Notes: generated by a model from the letters alone, not told the origin. A stretch of 59,909 bases of DNA from CAYMDS01 sp964653195 (GCA_964653195.1 CAZZCX010000006.1:1-59909); one strand, 5' to 3'. Positions 25,561 through 34,933 are shown, numbered from the stretch's first letter. Numbers and translations: made by a program.

Positions 25561-26865
25561 CTAATTATTTTGGACTAATGATTTACTTCTAAGTTTTCTG
25601 TGGTATGTAATCGCAAACCTATGAGCTTCATCGCGAATTCGTTGGAGTAGATGAAGCGCACCGGTATTTTTGGTAAGTATGACTTCAGTAAAATTCAATA
25701 TATTATTTTTATAATAGGGGATGACTATAGTTTCTTCTCGCTTAGCAAGTCCTACAAGGGGAATTTGTATATTTAATTCCATAAGTATTTCTAAAGCAGC
25801 CGAAACCTGTCCTTTGCCACCGTCTACAACAATTAGCTCAGGATATATCCAGTCTAAATGTTTTAAGCGCCTTCTTAATACCTCTTTCATACTCGCAAAG
25901 TCATCTGGTGTAGAATTTCTTCTAATTTTAAACTTTCTGTAAAGTGAAGTTTCTCTTTCACCATTTACGAAAACTACCATAGAACCTGTTGCATTAGTTC
26001 CTTGAGTATTGGATATATCGTAACACTCTATTTTTTTAATAGAATTTATTTTTAACCCATTTTCACTTAGTACTGTTTGAAGATTATTTAATTCACCTAT
26101 TCTGATGTCCAGGCGTAAATTGGGGTTAATATCATATTCAAATGGGGCATGGTGTGGTTGTGTAATATATTGCAGGGCACTTATTTTTTTTTGAATTACT
26201 AAAGCTTGTTCATACTTTTCCTCTTTACTGAAAATATCACGTTTTTTTTCTAGTTCTTTTATAATATTTTTGGTTTTGCCCTCAAAAATACGTACTATTG
26301 AACGAATGTTTTTCATATAATCCCGTTTTTGCATAATTGAATCATTTATACTTGGACATGGACAAAGTCCAAGATGATTATATAGACAAATTCTTTTCGA
26401 ATGATTCAGAACAGATTGGAATGGAAAAGCTTTTCTAATAGTTTTTAAAACTAGTTTTACAAATGAAGAATTTGGAAATGGTCCAAAGTAGATATCGTCA
26501 TTATTCTCAACTCTTCGCGCAATAAGTATCTTTGGGTATTTGTCCTTTATCGTAATTCGTACAAGAATATAAGCCTTTCCGTCCGTAAGCCGGATATTAT
26601 AATAAGGCTTATATTTTTTTATCAAGTGGGCTTCAAGTAGTAGGGCATCCAGTTCTGATTCAGCTATAGTTATTTGAATTTTGTGTATATTTGAGACAAG
26701 CAGTTTTGTCTTCTCACCTAATGAACCAGTAGTAAAATATGAAGAAACCCGCGATTTTAAATTTATAGCTTTACCGACATAAAGTATATTATTTTTTGCG
26801 TCTAAGAAAACGTAAACGCCAGGTTTTGAGGGTAATGATAAATATGATGACCGTAAATATAACAA
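25561..26865 (-). CDS. uvrC: UvrC nucleotide-excision nuclease, compact form
   Basis: Excinuclease subunit making both incisions. N-terminal GIY-YIG domain (SKPGVYVFLDAKNNILYVGK), UVR motif near 205-235 (KRDIFSKEEKYEQALVIQKK) for UvrB contact, and RNase H-like 5' nuclease with ECYDISNTQG, IVVDGGKGQVSAA and RIRDEAHRFA. At 434 aa it stops right after the RNase H domain: the C-terminal helix-hairpin-helix pair of the usual ~600-aa protein is absent, and the linker after UVR is short. The start at 26865 is needed for an intact GIY-YIG domain and overlaps the transglutaminase gene by 77 bp in another frame. Confidence 0.93.
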   Translation of the reverse strand: MLYLRSSYLSLPSKPGVYVFLDAKNNILYVGKAINLKSRVSSYFTTGSLGEKTKLLVSNIHKIQITIAESELDALLLEAHLIKKYKPYYNIRLTDGKAYILVRITIKDKYPKILIARRVENNDDIYFGPFPNSSFVKLVLKTIRKAFPFQSVLNHSKRICLYNHLGLCPCPSINDSIMQKRDYMKNIRSIVRIFEGKTKNIIKELEKKRDIFSKEEKYEQALVIQKKISALQYITQPHHAPFEYDINPNLRLDIRIGELNNLQTVLSENGLKINSIKKIECYDISNTQGTNATGSMVVFVNGERETSLYRKFKIRRNSTPDDFASMKEVLRRRLKHLDWIYPELIVVDGGKGQVSAALEILMELNIQIPLVGLAKREETIVIPYYKNNILNFTEVILTKNTGALHLLQRIRDEAHRFAITYHRKLRSKSLVQNN

Positions 26866-28681
26866 ATCCTATACCTCCTATTATTTTCCAATATTTTAAA
26901 TAAATTGGTTCTATCTTTATTTTTTTAATGTAATTTTTTTCGCCAATTTGCATTGTAATGTCATATTTTTGGTTTGTCAAAAAATGCGTGTTTTTAAAAT
27001 TGAAAATTATTTCTTTATTTTGGTAGGGTACCAATTCACCTGTCTCTGCAGATTGAATATTTGGTAATAAAGTACCAGATTTAATTACAATTTTTTCATT
27101 ATTTATCGTGAAGGGACCTTTGTTGACAATTTTCATACTTGTCGTTATGGGTAAACCAGCTATAAATGATTCTTCTTTCAGATAATCAATATCAATTCTG
27201 GTACCATTCTCAATCTGCATTTCTGATGCTGCAATTATGATATCTTTTCTGTCTTCCTCATTTGGCAGCTTATATCCTCCTGCAGGAATAGGATAAGTAC
27301 TGCTCTCACCCTTCTTTACAAAAGCTAAGTGATCGAAATCAAGAATATGAAAGTAATCTACGCCACCAGTTGTATCTGCCCAAGTTGGATCGATCATTAT
27401 CCAAGTTTGTTTCTCCCGATCGTAATACTCTGGCCAAGCATGTAGAATATCTCCTATTAGAGAAGTTGGACGTTCTTTTGAGTTGTCTGTATATGCGAAA
27501 CCATCTATTTCACGTGATGGAATACCTGCAGCGCGGGCAAGTGTTATAAATAAATCAGTATACTCCAAACAAACTGCAGAATTCGGGTTATCTAATACAC
27601 CAAGCGCACCTAAGCGATTAGTGCTATTTGTAACTCTTGAATAATCATACTCCAAAGTATCTATCACATATTTATAAATAGACTCAGGAGTATTATAAAC
27701 TTTTGCAAGTTCCTGAATTCTTTTATCAGATACTTGCCAATGCGGTTTTTCTTTCAGATAGGGTGCAAGTTCTTTTTCAGATAAAGCTTGCGGTCGTGGA
27801 GTTAAGTAAATGTATGAGTTACCTGCTACGGTGACGTCTAATTTTTGTGCAGGTTTCAATTCATATTCAGCCAGCCAATTTCCATCAATGTCTTTTTTTA
27901 CTTGTTTTGGCTCTGGATTTATGCTTGAAATATAAATATCCTGATAATTTGTATTGGAAGGTAAAGCGATTTCAGTACGCACAGGAAACAGATTGCGGTT
28001 TAGCAGATGATACTTTAAATTAAAAGAGTATTGCTGCTTATCTCCATATGCTAAAGATATTCCGGATTTTGAAAGAAGTTCTTTATCAAATTTTAAATGT
28101 GATTCCGTTTGGTTTGGTTTGACATAAACTGGCTTTCCGAAGCTCGTTGGTACAATTAATTCAACATCAAAACTCTCAAATGCGTTTACATCTTCAATGC
28201 CTGGAATATTTATCTCCCAAATTTTTCCAATTTTTTTTGCCACGTCTAATGTATCAAAAGATATAGAAAATTCTTGTTTATTTCCTACACCTACTACTTT
28301 ATTATTAAACGTAAGCTCTATAGCATACCCTTTTGTAGTTTTTTTATATACTGGATTTAAAGATCCACCGGAATCTTTTGCTTTGATGTTACTAAGATCA
28401 TTGAAACCGAGCTCTATTTTATAAGAAGATGCGTAGTAATATTCATCGCTTGAGTTCGTTAGCGTAACTTTCATATCTGCTGAAGTTATACCATTTGGTT
28501 TGACATTATATTTCACTTCATAATCAGTTTTAAAATTTTCAGAAGAAAATACTGGTGAATTAAAAATTAAAGATAAAAAATAGAAATTAAAGATAAAAAA
28601 TATTAAAAATTTGATTTTTGAAATTTGAATGAAATGGGGAAGTTTAAAATAAGTCAGAAACTCTACTGAAAAGTTCTTCAT
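26789..28681 (-). CDS. Membrane-anchored transglutaminase-like protein
   Basis: A 630-aa exported protein. N-terminal hydrophobic signal (about residues 22-48), a beta-rich region, then a transglutaminase/protease core with the Cys of NSAVCLEYTDLF, the His of LHAWPEYY and the Asp of MIDPTW (about residues 365-435), a further beta domain and a C-terminal transmembrane helix with basic cytosolic end (TLKTWRLRFLRRKK). It probably works at the cell surface as a peptidase or crosslinker. The signal region is written by AT-rich near-repeats (18-nt copies 20 bp apart at 28565 and 28585). Sits between uvrA and uvrC. Confidence 0.85.
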   Translation of the reverse strand: MKNFSVEFLTYFKLPHFIQISKIKFLIFFIFNFYFLSLIFNSPVFSSENFKTDYEVKYNVKPNGITSADMKVTLTNSSDEYYYASSYKIELGFNDLSNIKAKDSGGSLNPVYKKTTKGYAIELTFNNKVVGVGNKQEFSISFDTLDVAKKIGKIWEINIPGIEDVNAFESFDVELIVPTSFGKPVYVKPNQTESHLKFDKELLSKSGISLAYGDKQQYSFNLKYHLLNRNLFPVRTEIALPSNTNYQDIYISSINPEPKQVKKDIDGNWLAEYELKPAQKLDVTVAGNSYIYLTPRPQALSEKELAPYLKEKPHWQVSDKRIQELAKVYNTPESIYKYVIDTLEYDYSRVTNSTNRLGALGVLDNPNSAVCLEYTDLFITLARAAGIPSREIDGFAYTDNSKERPTSLIGDILHAWPEYYDREKQTWIMIDPTWADTTGGVDYFHILDFDHLAFVKKGESSTYPIPAGGYKLPNEEDRKDIIIAASEMQIENGTRIDIDYLKEESFIAGLPITTSMKIVNKGPFTINNEKIVIKSGTLLPNIQSAETGELVPYQNKEIIFNFKNTHFLTNQKYDITMQIGEKNYIKKIKIEPIYLKYWKIIGGIGFVIFTVIIFIITLKTWRLRFLRRKK

Positions 28682-28685
28682 ATAA

Positions 28686-31664
28686 CTATTTTAGTACTTT
28701 CTTTAGAAATTGTCCCGTGTAGGATGTTTTGTGATTGGAAATTTCCTCAGGTGTACCTGTCGCGACAATCTCACCACCTTTATCTCCTCCTTCGGGTCCT
28801 AAATCTATAATGTAGTCTGCGTTTTTGATGACATCTAAATTATGCTCAATTATAATGATAGTGTTGCCTAAATCAGCTAATTTGCGAAGAACCAGTAATA
28901 GTTTTTCAAGATCAGCAAAATGAAGACCTGTGGTTGGCTCATCTAATATATATATTGCATCTTTCCCTTTTTTTGAAAGTTCTGACGCAAGCTTCACTCT
29001 TTGAGCCTCTCCTCCTGATAGCGTTGGGGCTGGTTGTCCCAATTTTATATATGACAATCCTACGTCGTTAAGAGTCTGAAGACGATGAGATAGTGCAGGA
29101 ACAAATGAAAAAAATTGTAAAGCTTCAGAGACACTCATCTGTAAAACATCAGCAATATTTTTTCCGTTAAATAAAACTTCTAATGCTTCATTGTTGTATT
29201 GTTTCCCTAGACATACCTCACAAGTTACATATACATCAGGTAGAAATTGCATTTCGATTTTAATTTGACCTTCACCTTCACAAGCTTCGCATCTACCTCC
29301 TTTTACGTTAAACGAGAATCTACCCGGTGCGTAACCTCTAAGTTTTGCTTCTTTAGTGCTGGCGAAAAGATCTCTTATATGAGTAAATGCTCCAGTATAA
29401 GTTATGGGATTACTTCGCGGAGATCTACCTATTGGAGACTGGTCTATCAAAAAGACATTTTTTATATCTTCATGACCTTTAATAGTTTTAAAACTGCCAG
29501 GCTTTTGTCTATGGTAAGGATTTTTATATTGCATTAGGGCATGAAAAAGAATGTCATTTACCAAAGTCGATTTGCCGGAACCTGAAACACCGGTAATAAC
29601 AACAAGTTTTCTTAAAGGAAAAGTAACATCAATATTTTTGAGGTTATGTTCTGATGCCCCCATTATAGTAATTGAAGATGTATTACCTTCAAAATCGATA
29701 ATCACATCTTTTTCTGATTTTCTAATTGTAATTTTCTTTTTCTTTGAAAGATATTGGCCTGTAACTGAATTGGGTTGTTTTGAAATTGATTCATAATTAC
29801 CTTCAGCTACTATCTTCCCGCCTTCTATTCCTGCCCCGGGTCCGAAATCATAAATATAATCAGCTGCCTTCATAGTGTCTTCGTCGTGTTCCACTACAAG
29901 AACTGTATTTCCTAGATCTCGTAGCTTTTTTAGAGTTTCTATAAGTTTTGAATTGTCTCTTTGATGAAGTCCAATTGAAGGTTCATCTAAAACATAAAGT
30001 ACTCCAGTTAGTCCACTTCCTATTTGAGAGGCTAATCGGATTCTTTGAGCTTCTCCTCCAGCAAGTGTTGCTGCTGAGCGTGCTAGTGTTAGATAGTCTA
30101 GTCCCACATCTACAAGAAAAGTGATGCGTGATCGGATTTCACGAAGTATTAGCTTTCCGATTTCGGTTTCGCGTTCTGATATGGTTTTTTCAAGTTCAAT
30201 AAAATATTCCAGCGCTTTTTCAATCGATAAATTTGAAACTTCCACTATTGATTTACCATTTATGATTACTGATAACGCTTCAGGTTTTAGTCTACCCCCT
30301 TTACATTGAAAACATATCTCATATCGCATGAATTTCTCAATTTGGGCTCTTACGAAATCGGACTCTGATTCCGAATAACGACGTTTAAGCTCATAGGATA
30401 TACCGCGGAATGCTTCTTTGATAGCGGTATTCATACCCCATCTATTTTCCCCTCTGACGAAGTATTGCCTGTCACCTGTGCCATATAAAAGTAGTTTTTT
30501 CTTGTCTTGTGATAATTCTCTTATTTTCTTATCTGTTTGGATATTATTTATTTTGCAAAATTCTTTAAAAGTTCGTGACATCCAGGTATCAGATGTAGAA
30601 AGGTTGAAAAACGGTAAAATACCTCCTTCGTTTATAGACAGATCTAAATTGAAAACTAGCGTGCTGTCGACTTCAAGTACCCTACCCAAACCTGAACATT
30701 CGGGACAAGCGCCATGTGGTGTGTTGAACGAAAAAATCCTAGGTTCAACTTCGGGAAATGAAATATTATCAATAGGGCATGCTAGTTTTTCAGAGAATAG
30801 ATGATCTTCTAGGTCTTGCGGTTTCTCTGGTATATCGAAAGTCTTATCATGAATGATGGATACTATCATTTCACCATTGCCGTATTGAAGTGCCTGTTCT
30901 ACGTCTGTTGCAAGACGGTTCCTGTCTGTATCTTTTGATATAGTAAGTGAGTCAATTATTAGATCAATAGAATGTTTATTTGTTTTTATAAGCACTAAAT
31001 CTCCATCAAGATCGAACACTTTTCCATCAATTCTTGCTTTCGTATATCCTCTTTTTCGTAGACTTACAAAAAGCTCCGTATATTCTCCCTTCCGATCTTT
31101 AATTAATGGCGCCATAATTAAGACACGCAGCGGACTATTTTTGGTTGTATAATTCCAAAGCTGTCCAGTTTCAGGTTTATCTTTTACATCTTTTAAGTCA
31201 TTTTGAATCTTTTCGTCTCTTGTACTTTGTGTTTGTGTCATTTGCAGAATCGCATTTGTGATTTGTTCTTTTGATTGTCTCGCGATTTCGCGTCCACACT
31301 TAGGGCAATGAGGGTGCCCGATTCTCGCAAACAGTAAACGCAAGTAATCATAAATTTCAGTTACTGTACCTACTGTAGATCTTGGATTGTGACTTGTTGA
31401 CTTTTGATCTATTGAAATAGCAGGAGATAAGCCTTCGATGAGATCTACATCTGGTTTTTTCATAGTCCCCAAGAATTGACGTGCATATGATGATAAACTT
31501 TCTACATATCTTCTTTGTCCTTCAGCGTAGATCGTATCAAAAGCTAGTGACGATTTACCGCTGCCAGAGAGTCCCGTGAAAACAACGAGTTTGTTTTTTG
31601 GTATTTCAAGATCAATATTTTTGAGGTTATGCTCTCTAGCACCTTTTACTATTATTTTTTCCAT
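28686..31664 (-). CDS. uvrA: UvrA excinuclease ATPase subunit
   Basis: DNA damage recognition ATPase (992 aa, full length). Both ABC modules are seen: Walker A GLSGSGKSSLAFDTIYAEG and GVSGSGKSTLVNDILFHAL, signatures LSGGEAQRVKLASE and LAGGEAQRIRLASQ, and Walker B regions ending VLDEPSIGL and ILDEPTTGL. Zinc-binding Cys pairs include CPKCGREI, CPECSGLG and CEACEGEGQ. It is 4 bp upstream of the transglutaminase and, with uvrC two genes on, forms a repair operon. No copy of the LexA-type 16-bp palindrome lies upstream. Confidence 0.97.
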   Translation of the reverse strand: MEKIIVKGAREHNLKNIDLEIPKNKLVVFTGLSGSGKSSLAFDTIYAEGQRRYVESLSSYARQFLGTMKKPDVDLIEGLSPAISIDQKSTSHNPRSTVGTVTEIYDYLRLLFARIGHPHCPKCGREIARQSKEQITNAILQMTQTQSTRDEKIQNDLKDVKDKPETGQLWNYTTKNSPLRVLIMAPLIKDRKGEYTELFVSLRKRGYTKARIDGKVFDLDGDLVLIKTNKHSIDLIIDSLTISKDTDRNRLATDVEQALQYGNGEMIVSIIHDKTFDIPEKPQDLEDHLFSEKLACPIDNISFPEVEPRIFSFNTPHGACPECSGLGRVLEVDSTLVFNLDLSINEGGILPFFNLSTSDTWMSRTFKEFCKINNIQTDKKIRELSQDKKKLLLYGTGDRQYFVRGENRWGMNTAIKEAFRGISYELKRRYSESESDFVRAQIEKFMRYEICFQCKGGRLKPEALSVIINGKSIVEVSNLSIEKALEYFIELEKTISERETEIGKLILREIRSRITFLVDVGLDYLTLARSAATLAGGEAQRIRLASQIGSGLTGVLYVLDEPSIGLHQRDNSKLIETLKKLRDLGNTVLVVEHDEDTMKAADYIYDFGPGAGIEGGKIVAEGNYESISKQPNSVTGQYLSKKKKITIRKSEKDVIIDFEGNTSSITIMGASEHNLKNIDVTFPLRKLVVITGVSGSGKSTLVNDILFHALMQYKNPYHRQKPGSFKTIKGHEDIKNVFLIDQSPIGRSPRSNPITYTGAFTHIRDLFASTKEAKLRGYAPGRFSFNVKGGRCEACEGEGQIKIEMQFLPDVYVTCEVCLGKQYNNEALEVLFNGKNIADVLQMSVSEALQFFSFVPALSHRLQTLNDVGLSYIKLGQPAPTLSGGEAQRVKLASELSKKGKDAIYILDEPTTGLHFADLEKLLLVLRKLADLGNTIIIIEHNLDVIKNADYIIDLGPEGGDKGGEIVATGTPEEISNHKTSYTGQFLKKVLK

Positions 31665-31853
31665 ATATATTTTTTTATATCTGAACGATCATAGTCAGAA
31701 TAATTCTCTATGCGCTCTTTTTTAGATAAATTAAGATTAACTGTAATTCAGAATAATTTATATTAAGGGATGAATCATTATAGAGCAATTCAAAAGATAG
31801 CACAATCTGAGTTAGATAGTTATATGATAGTTTTGACTCCACAACCTATAGTC

Positions 31854-31882
31854 TTGACAAAAAGTAATTTATCTGATATATT
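31854..31882 (+). promoter_or_regulatory. Promoter for structured RNA: TTGACA-N17-TATATT
   Basis: A perfect -35 hexamer, 17-bp spacer and near-perfect -10. It lies inside a short open frame (31770-31973) that is probably not a gene. Predicted start near 31888. Confidence 0.65.
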
Positions 31883-31887
31883 ACTCA

Positions 31888-32166
31888 AGTTCTTACAAAG
31901 TGAGGCTAAATTCTTCATTTTGAGCGAGTTACGGGCGGGAAGACTTTTGAGTTTTCCCCCTATAATTCGCTAAGGGGGCGATCTGCGAGGATTTCATCCT
32001 CAAAAGATCGCTAACATGCGAACAGCTTCCCTCAATTTTGGGGGAAACGGCTCGATTTTCGAGCCACGCGGTGTAGTAGAAATTTTTATTTTAAAAAGAT
32101 AAAAATTCCTGGTCTTGCTTTTGGCCAGTTTGTGTTACTTTTAACACAATATACTACCCGTTTTTT
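31888..32166 (+). ncRNA. Candidate structured RNA of unknown family
   Basis: About 280 nt with dense predicted pairing: GGGAA/TTCCC, CCCCCT/AGGGGG (31956-31977), GCGATCT/AGATCGC enclosing GAGGAT/ATCCTC (31978-32011), GGCTCG/CGAGCC (32049-32065), then a closing helix GTAGTA/TACTAC (about 32073-32078 with 32152-32157, extended by CGG/CCG) around three hairpins (AATTTTTAT/ATAAAAATT, CTGGTC/GGCCAG, GTGTTA/TAACAC). A T6 run (32161-32166) follows, as for an intrinsic terminator. CTTTTGAG (31944-31951) can also pair with CTCAAAAG (31999-32006), competing with the GAGGAT hairpin. I see no tmRNA, RNase P, SRP or 6S signatures. Pairing was done by eye only. Confidence 0.6.
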
Positions 32167-32318
32167 CGTATTTACCTCAACTACTAAAATATAAAACATT
32201 ACTCTTAATAAAATCTATAATAGATTTAGACATTATCCTAAGTGTATACAAATTTATTAATTAACTTTACAAGAAGCTTCCTGGGTAAATGGATTTAAAC
32301 ATGTGTATAATTATAAAG

Positions 32319-32329
32319 AAAGGAGGTGA
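32319..32329 (+). promoter_or_regulatory. Very strong Shine-Dalgarno of the VOC gene
   Basis: AAAGGAGGTGA, a near-perfect anti-16S complement, with the ATG at 32335 eight nt after GGAGG. It decides the start: an in-frame GTG at 32326 lies inside it. Such a signal is rare in this window. Confidence 0.9.
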
Positions 32330-32334
32330 ATTAT

Positions 32335-32751
32335 ATGACAAAATTAAATCCATATATGCATTTTAAAGACAAAACCAGAGAAGCCATGGAGTTTTATAAA
32401 TCCGTATTTGGGGGAGAACTTACTATAAGTACTTTTAAAGAGGGAATGGGTCGAAATGGGCCGGATGCTGACAAGGTAATGCATGCTATGCTTTTAATAG
32501 GTCCAGAAATGACACTTATGGCATCTGATACTCCTTCAAACATGGAATATAATCCGGGAGCTAGTATAGAAATGTCACTTAGTGGGGATGATTCTGATAG
32601 AGAGGAACTTACTGGATACTGGGGTAAACTATCGAAAGGTGCATCTATTTCAATGCCTTTAGATAAATCTCCCTGGGGTGATACATTTGGCATGCTTACA
32701 GATAAATTCGGTATTCAGTGGATGATAAACATCGCCAGTAAAAAGGAGTAA
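32335..32751 (+). CDS. VOC/PhnB-like glyoxalase-fold protein
   Basis: 138-aa protein of the vicinal-oxygen-chelate superfamily, PhnB-like branch. It has MHFKDKTREAMEFYKSVFGG at the start, a central MHAMLLIGPEMTLMASD strand and the C-terminal SPWGDTFGMLTDKFGIQW, the signature of this group. Function in most bacteria is unknown; a single domain implies a dimer. Carries its own strong ribosome site and terminator. Confidence 0.9.
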   Translation: MTKLNPYMHFKDKTREAMEFYKSVFGGELTISTFKEGMGRNGPDADKVMHAMLLIGPEMTLMASDTPSNMEYNPGASIEMSLSGDDSDREELTGYWGKLSKGASISMPLDKSPWGDTFGMLTDKFGIQWMINIASKKE

Positions 32752-32777
32752 TTTTTTTATAAGAGTATATCTTAAAA

Positions 32778-32800
32778 GCTCATGAAAATGAGCATTTTTA
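32778..32800 (+). terminator. Terminator of the VOC gene
   Basis: GCTCAT, loop GAAA, ATGAGC followed by a short T-rich tail, 26 bp after the stop codon. Confidence 0.7.
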
Positions 32801-32812
32801 ATGAAAATAATG

Positions 32813-32884
32813 TGAGCCGGACAGGATTTGAACCTGTGACCAAGAGCTTAAAAGGCTCCTGCTCTACCGCTGAGCTACCGGCCC
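32813..32884 (-). tRNA. tRNA-Lys (TTT)
   Basis: Complete 72-nt cloverleaf with acceptor GGGCCGG/CCGGCTC, normal D-loop, anticodon loop CTTTTAA (TTT), T-loop TTCAAAT, discriminator A, no encoded CCA. Confidence 0.95.
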
Positions 32885-33077
32885 TATCTTACACTTTCTA
32901 ATAGCTGATGATTAATAGTTACGTATGATTTGTACTCGAAGTATTATAACAAGCACACCTTACTCTTGACAACTGTACCCTTGCTTCTTTATATTGAACA
33001 AAGCTTCGTTTATTTAATTCTGCCTCATAAACTTAATTGAGAAAATAAATTAAATTTTAATATATACATGAAAGGGG

Positions 33078-33797
33078 GTGATATGTATAAACGGAAATAT
33101 AGGTAATTCACTCATTACATTTATAAATGGTACTCTTTTAAGTGTAGCTGCTTTTATCCCGAACCTCTTAGCAGGTATCGTAATTCTTCTAATAGGAATT
33201 ATTCTCGGTTCAATCGTCAAAAGTATTGTCATGGGTGTTTTTAAAGCATTAAACGTCGAATCTTACCTTCGAAAGTATGGTATTCCTGAAGCAAGGAAAG
33301 ATTATTCATGGATGAACATACTTTCAGAAATTGTGAGATGGTTTGTAATCATATTGTTTCTGGTTCCCGCAGCAGATATCTGGGGATTGCGTCAAGTCAC
33401 AGTATTATTGAATCAATTTCTATTATATTTACCAAATGTTTTTGTCTCAGCTATCGTCGGATTGGTGGGCCTTGGTGTTTCGCGCTTAGCATATGATGTC
33501 ATTTTGGCATCTACTCGTGAAATCGTTCCTGAGGGTTCTCAAACAATAGCATCTGTCGCAAGATGGGCCATCATAGTGTTTGTAACACTCGCAGTTCTAA
33601 ATCAATTAGGAGTTGCACAAGATCTGATAAGAATTTTATTTACAGGTTTTGTGGCTATGATTGCTATCGCAGGAGGCATCGCTTTCGGATTGGGAGGACA
33701 GGAGACCGCAAGATTGATACTTGAATCAATCTATAATGGGTTACAGAGTACGCAGATTAAGAAGAGTGTTCTAAAAAAAGATAAGGATCAAAGTTAG
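33078..33797 (+). CDS. MscS-like small-conductance channel family protein
   Basis: Predicted membrane protein of 239 aa from the mechanosensitive-channel/conserved TM-helix family. Four to five hydrophobic helices include LSVAAFIPNLLAGIVILLIG and the Gly-rich pore-like segment GGIAFGLGGQETARLILES near the end; the large cytosolic vestibule of full MscS is missing. The start is unclear. A strong ribosome site (AAAGGGGGTGA, 33071-33081) is followed at the right spacing by an ATG (33083) in another frame, while the GTG at 33078 lies inside the ribosome site. Deleting one A at 33089-33091 would put that ATG in frame. Confidence 0.8.
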   Translation: MICINGNIGNSLITFINGTLLSVAAFIPNLLAGIVILLIGIILGSIVKSIVMGVFKALNVESYLRKYGIPEARKDYSWMNILSEIVRWFVIILFLVPAADIWGLRQVTVLLNQFLLYLPNVFVSAIVGLVGLGVSRLAYDVILASTREIVPEGSQTIASVARWAIIVFVTLAVLNQLGVAQDLIRILFTGFVAMIAIAGGIAFGLGGQETARLILESIYNGLQSTQIKKSVLKKDKDQS

Positions 33798-33840
33798 ATT
33801 AATCCGTAAGTATTTGCTAAACTAGATTTAGTATTATAAT

Positions 33841-33868
33841 CAGTCCCGAAAATCGGGACTGATTTTTG
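33841..33868 (+). terminator. Terminator of the MscS-like gene
   Basis: CAGTCCCGA, loop AAA, TCGGGACTG then a T-rich tail; a strong 9-bp stem. Confidence 0.9.
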
Positions 33869-33890
33869 TTGATATGAGAATTTTTAGCTG

Positions 33891-34922
33891 ATGGGATATA
33901 CAGAAAAAAGTATTTTACTGGTTTATAATAACACCTCAGGGTCAGGAGAATCAGTAGATAGTGCTGCCGAAGCTGCGAATATATTATTTAAAAAGCGTCA
34001 TCCATTTGATCTAAGACAATTTACAGATATAACAAATGACCCTCAATATGTAAATCAGTTCGGAGCTATTTGTGTTTATGGCGGAGACGGTACTTTTTAT
34101 ACCATGGCAGATATTGTAGGAAAAAGTGAAATGAAACCTCCCTTAGTGCCTATTCCTACAGGTACAGAAAATGTACTCTCCGGAACAATTCACGGCCCTA
34201 AAGTAAATCCACCACATTTACTTAAAAAAACAATAGCAACGTTAAATGGTGAAACTAAAGCGCTGAATAGACTACAGTTACAATCAGGCGAATATAGATT
34301 AGACGAATCTAGGCCTTACAATTTTTATTGGCTTCTTACAGCAGGTGATTCAGGCTTGACCCATAGAACTTTAGGGGCGTTAGACAAACGTGGGCCAAGA
34401 CGAAAGCTATTTAAAAGTACAACTGTAATACGTGAAGCGTTGAGACATGTCGATATAGAAAGTACAGTAAAGGTGACAGTATTTGATGAGCAAGGTGAGA
34501 TATTTGATGAATTTGATGCACTTGAGGGTTCGATTGTGAAAAGAATACCTGGGAAGTGGTCACGGGTTCAAGTCGCGCCACCTGGAGATAGGGAAGATCA
34601 AATACTTACTATTGGTCGGGGGAAAACAGATTATGGATCTAGAAGATTTATATATAGTACATTTATTGATACTTTAGCTGCTGCTACTAGTGCAAATGTG
34701 CCTATCTATGATCCTAGAAAAGACAGAAATAGAATATTGACAAGATTACCTATAAATCCAGGTCATACTGTTGTATTTAGTGCAGTAGGAGAAAAACCAT
34801 TTCAGGGAACTGTCACAGATAGTGAAGTGTTAAAAAGAGGTGGAAGAAGAATAGTAATTGAACCTAACGCTAAGGGACCAGTTATTGAAGTCTTTTCGGT
34901 ACGAAATTTTAATAGAGCCTAA
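33891..34922 (+). CDS. Diacylglycerol/lipid kinase family protein
   Basis: Lipid kinase-like protein (343 aa) with a DAGK catalytic domain: nucleotide loop YGGDGTFYTMAD near residues 63-75 and PLVPIPTGTENVLSGT, where the usual GTxND is GTENV. The C-terminal beta-sandwich carries GLTHRTLG and later strands. Membrane-associated phosphorylation of a lipid is expected, but the substrate is unknown. A polyisoprenoid or sphingoid kinase cannot be ruled out. Confidence 0.8.
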   Translation: MGYTEKSILLVYNNTSGSGESVDSAAEAANILFKKRHPFDLRQFTDITNDPQYVNQFGAICVYGGDGTFYTMADIVGKSEMKPPLVPIPTGTENVLSGTIHGPKVNPPHLLKKTIATLNGETKALNRLQLQSGEYRLDESRPYNFYWLLTAGDSGLTHRTLGALDKRGPRRKLFKSTTVIREALRHVDIESTVKVTVFDEQGEIFDEFDALEGSIVKRIPGKWSRVQVAPPGDREDQILTIGRGKTDYGSRRFIYSTFIDTLAAATSANVPIYDPRKDRNRILTRLPINPGHTVVFSAVGEKPFQGTVTDSEVLKRGGRRIVIEPNAKGPVIEVFSVRNFNRA

Positions 34923-34933
34923 ATATGCAAATG

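Noticed and set aside
31665..31700. LexA-type box before uvrA
   Set aside because: Only a partial match (GATCGTTC) to the 16-bp palindrome; not enough to claim SOS control.
31770..31973. 67-codon open frame downstream of uvrA
   Set aside because: A consensus-like promoter lies inside it and its 3' third is part of strong RNA stems; no family resemblance was recognised. Treated as non-coding.
31888..32166. Known RNA (tmRNA, RNase P, SRP or 6S RNA)
   Set aside because: I found no tRNA-like ends with a tag reading frame, no GGAAAGTCC-type RNase P core, no SRP apical GGAA loop and no end-to-end rod. A covariance search is still the proper test.
32326..32334. GTG start for the VOC gene
   Set aside because: This GTG is part of the Shine-Dalgarno sequence itself; the ATG at 32335 has ideal spacing.
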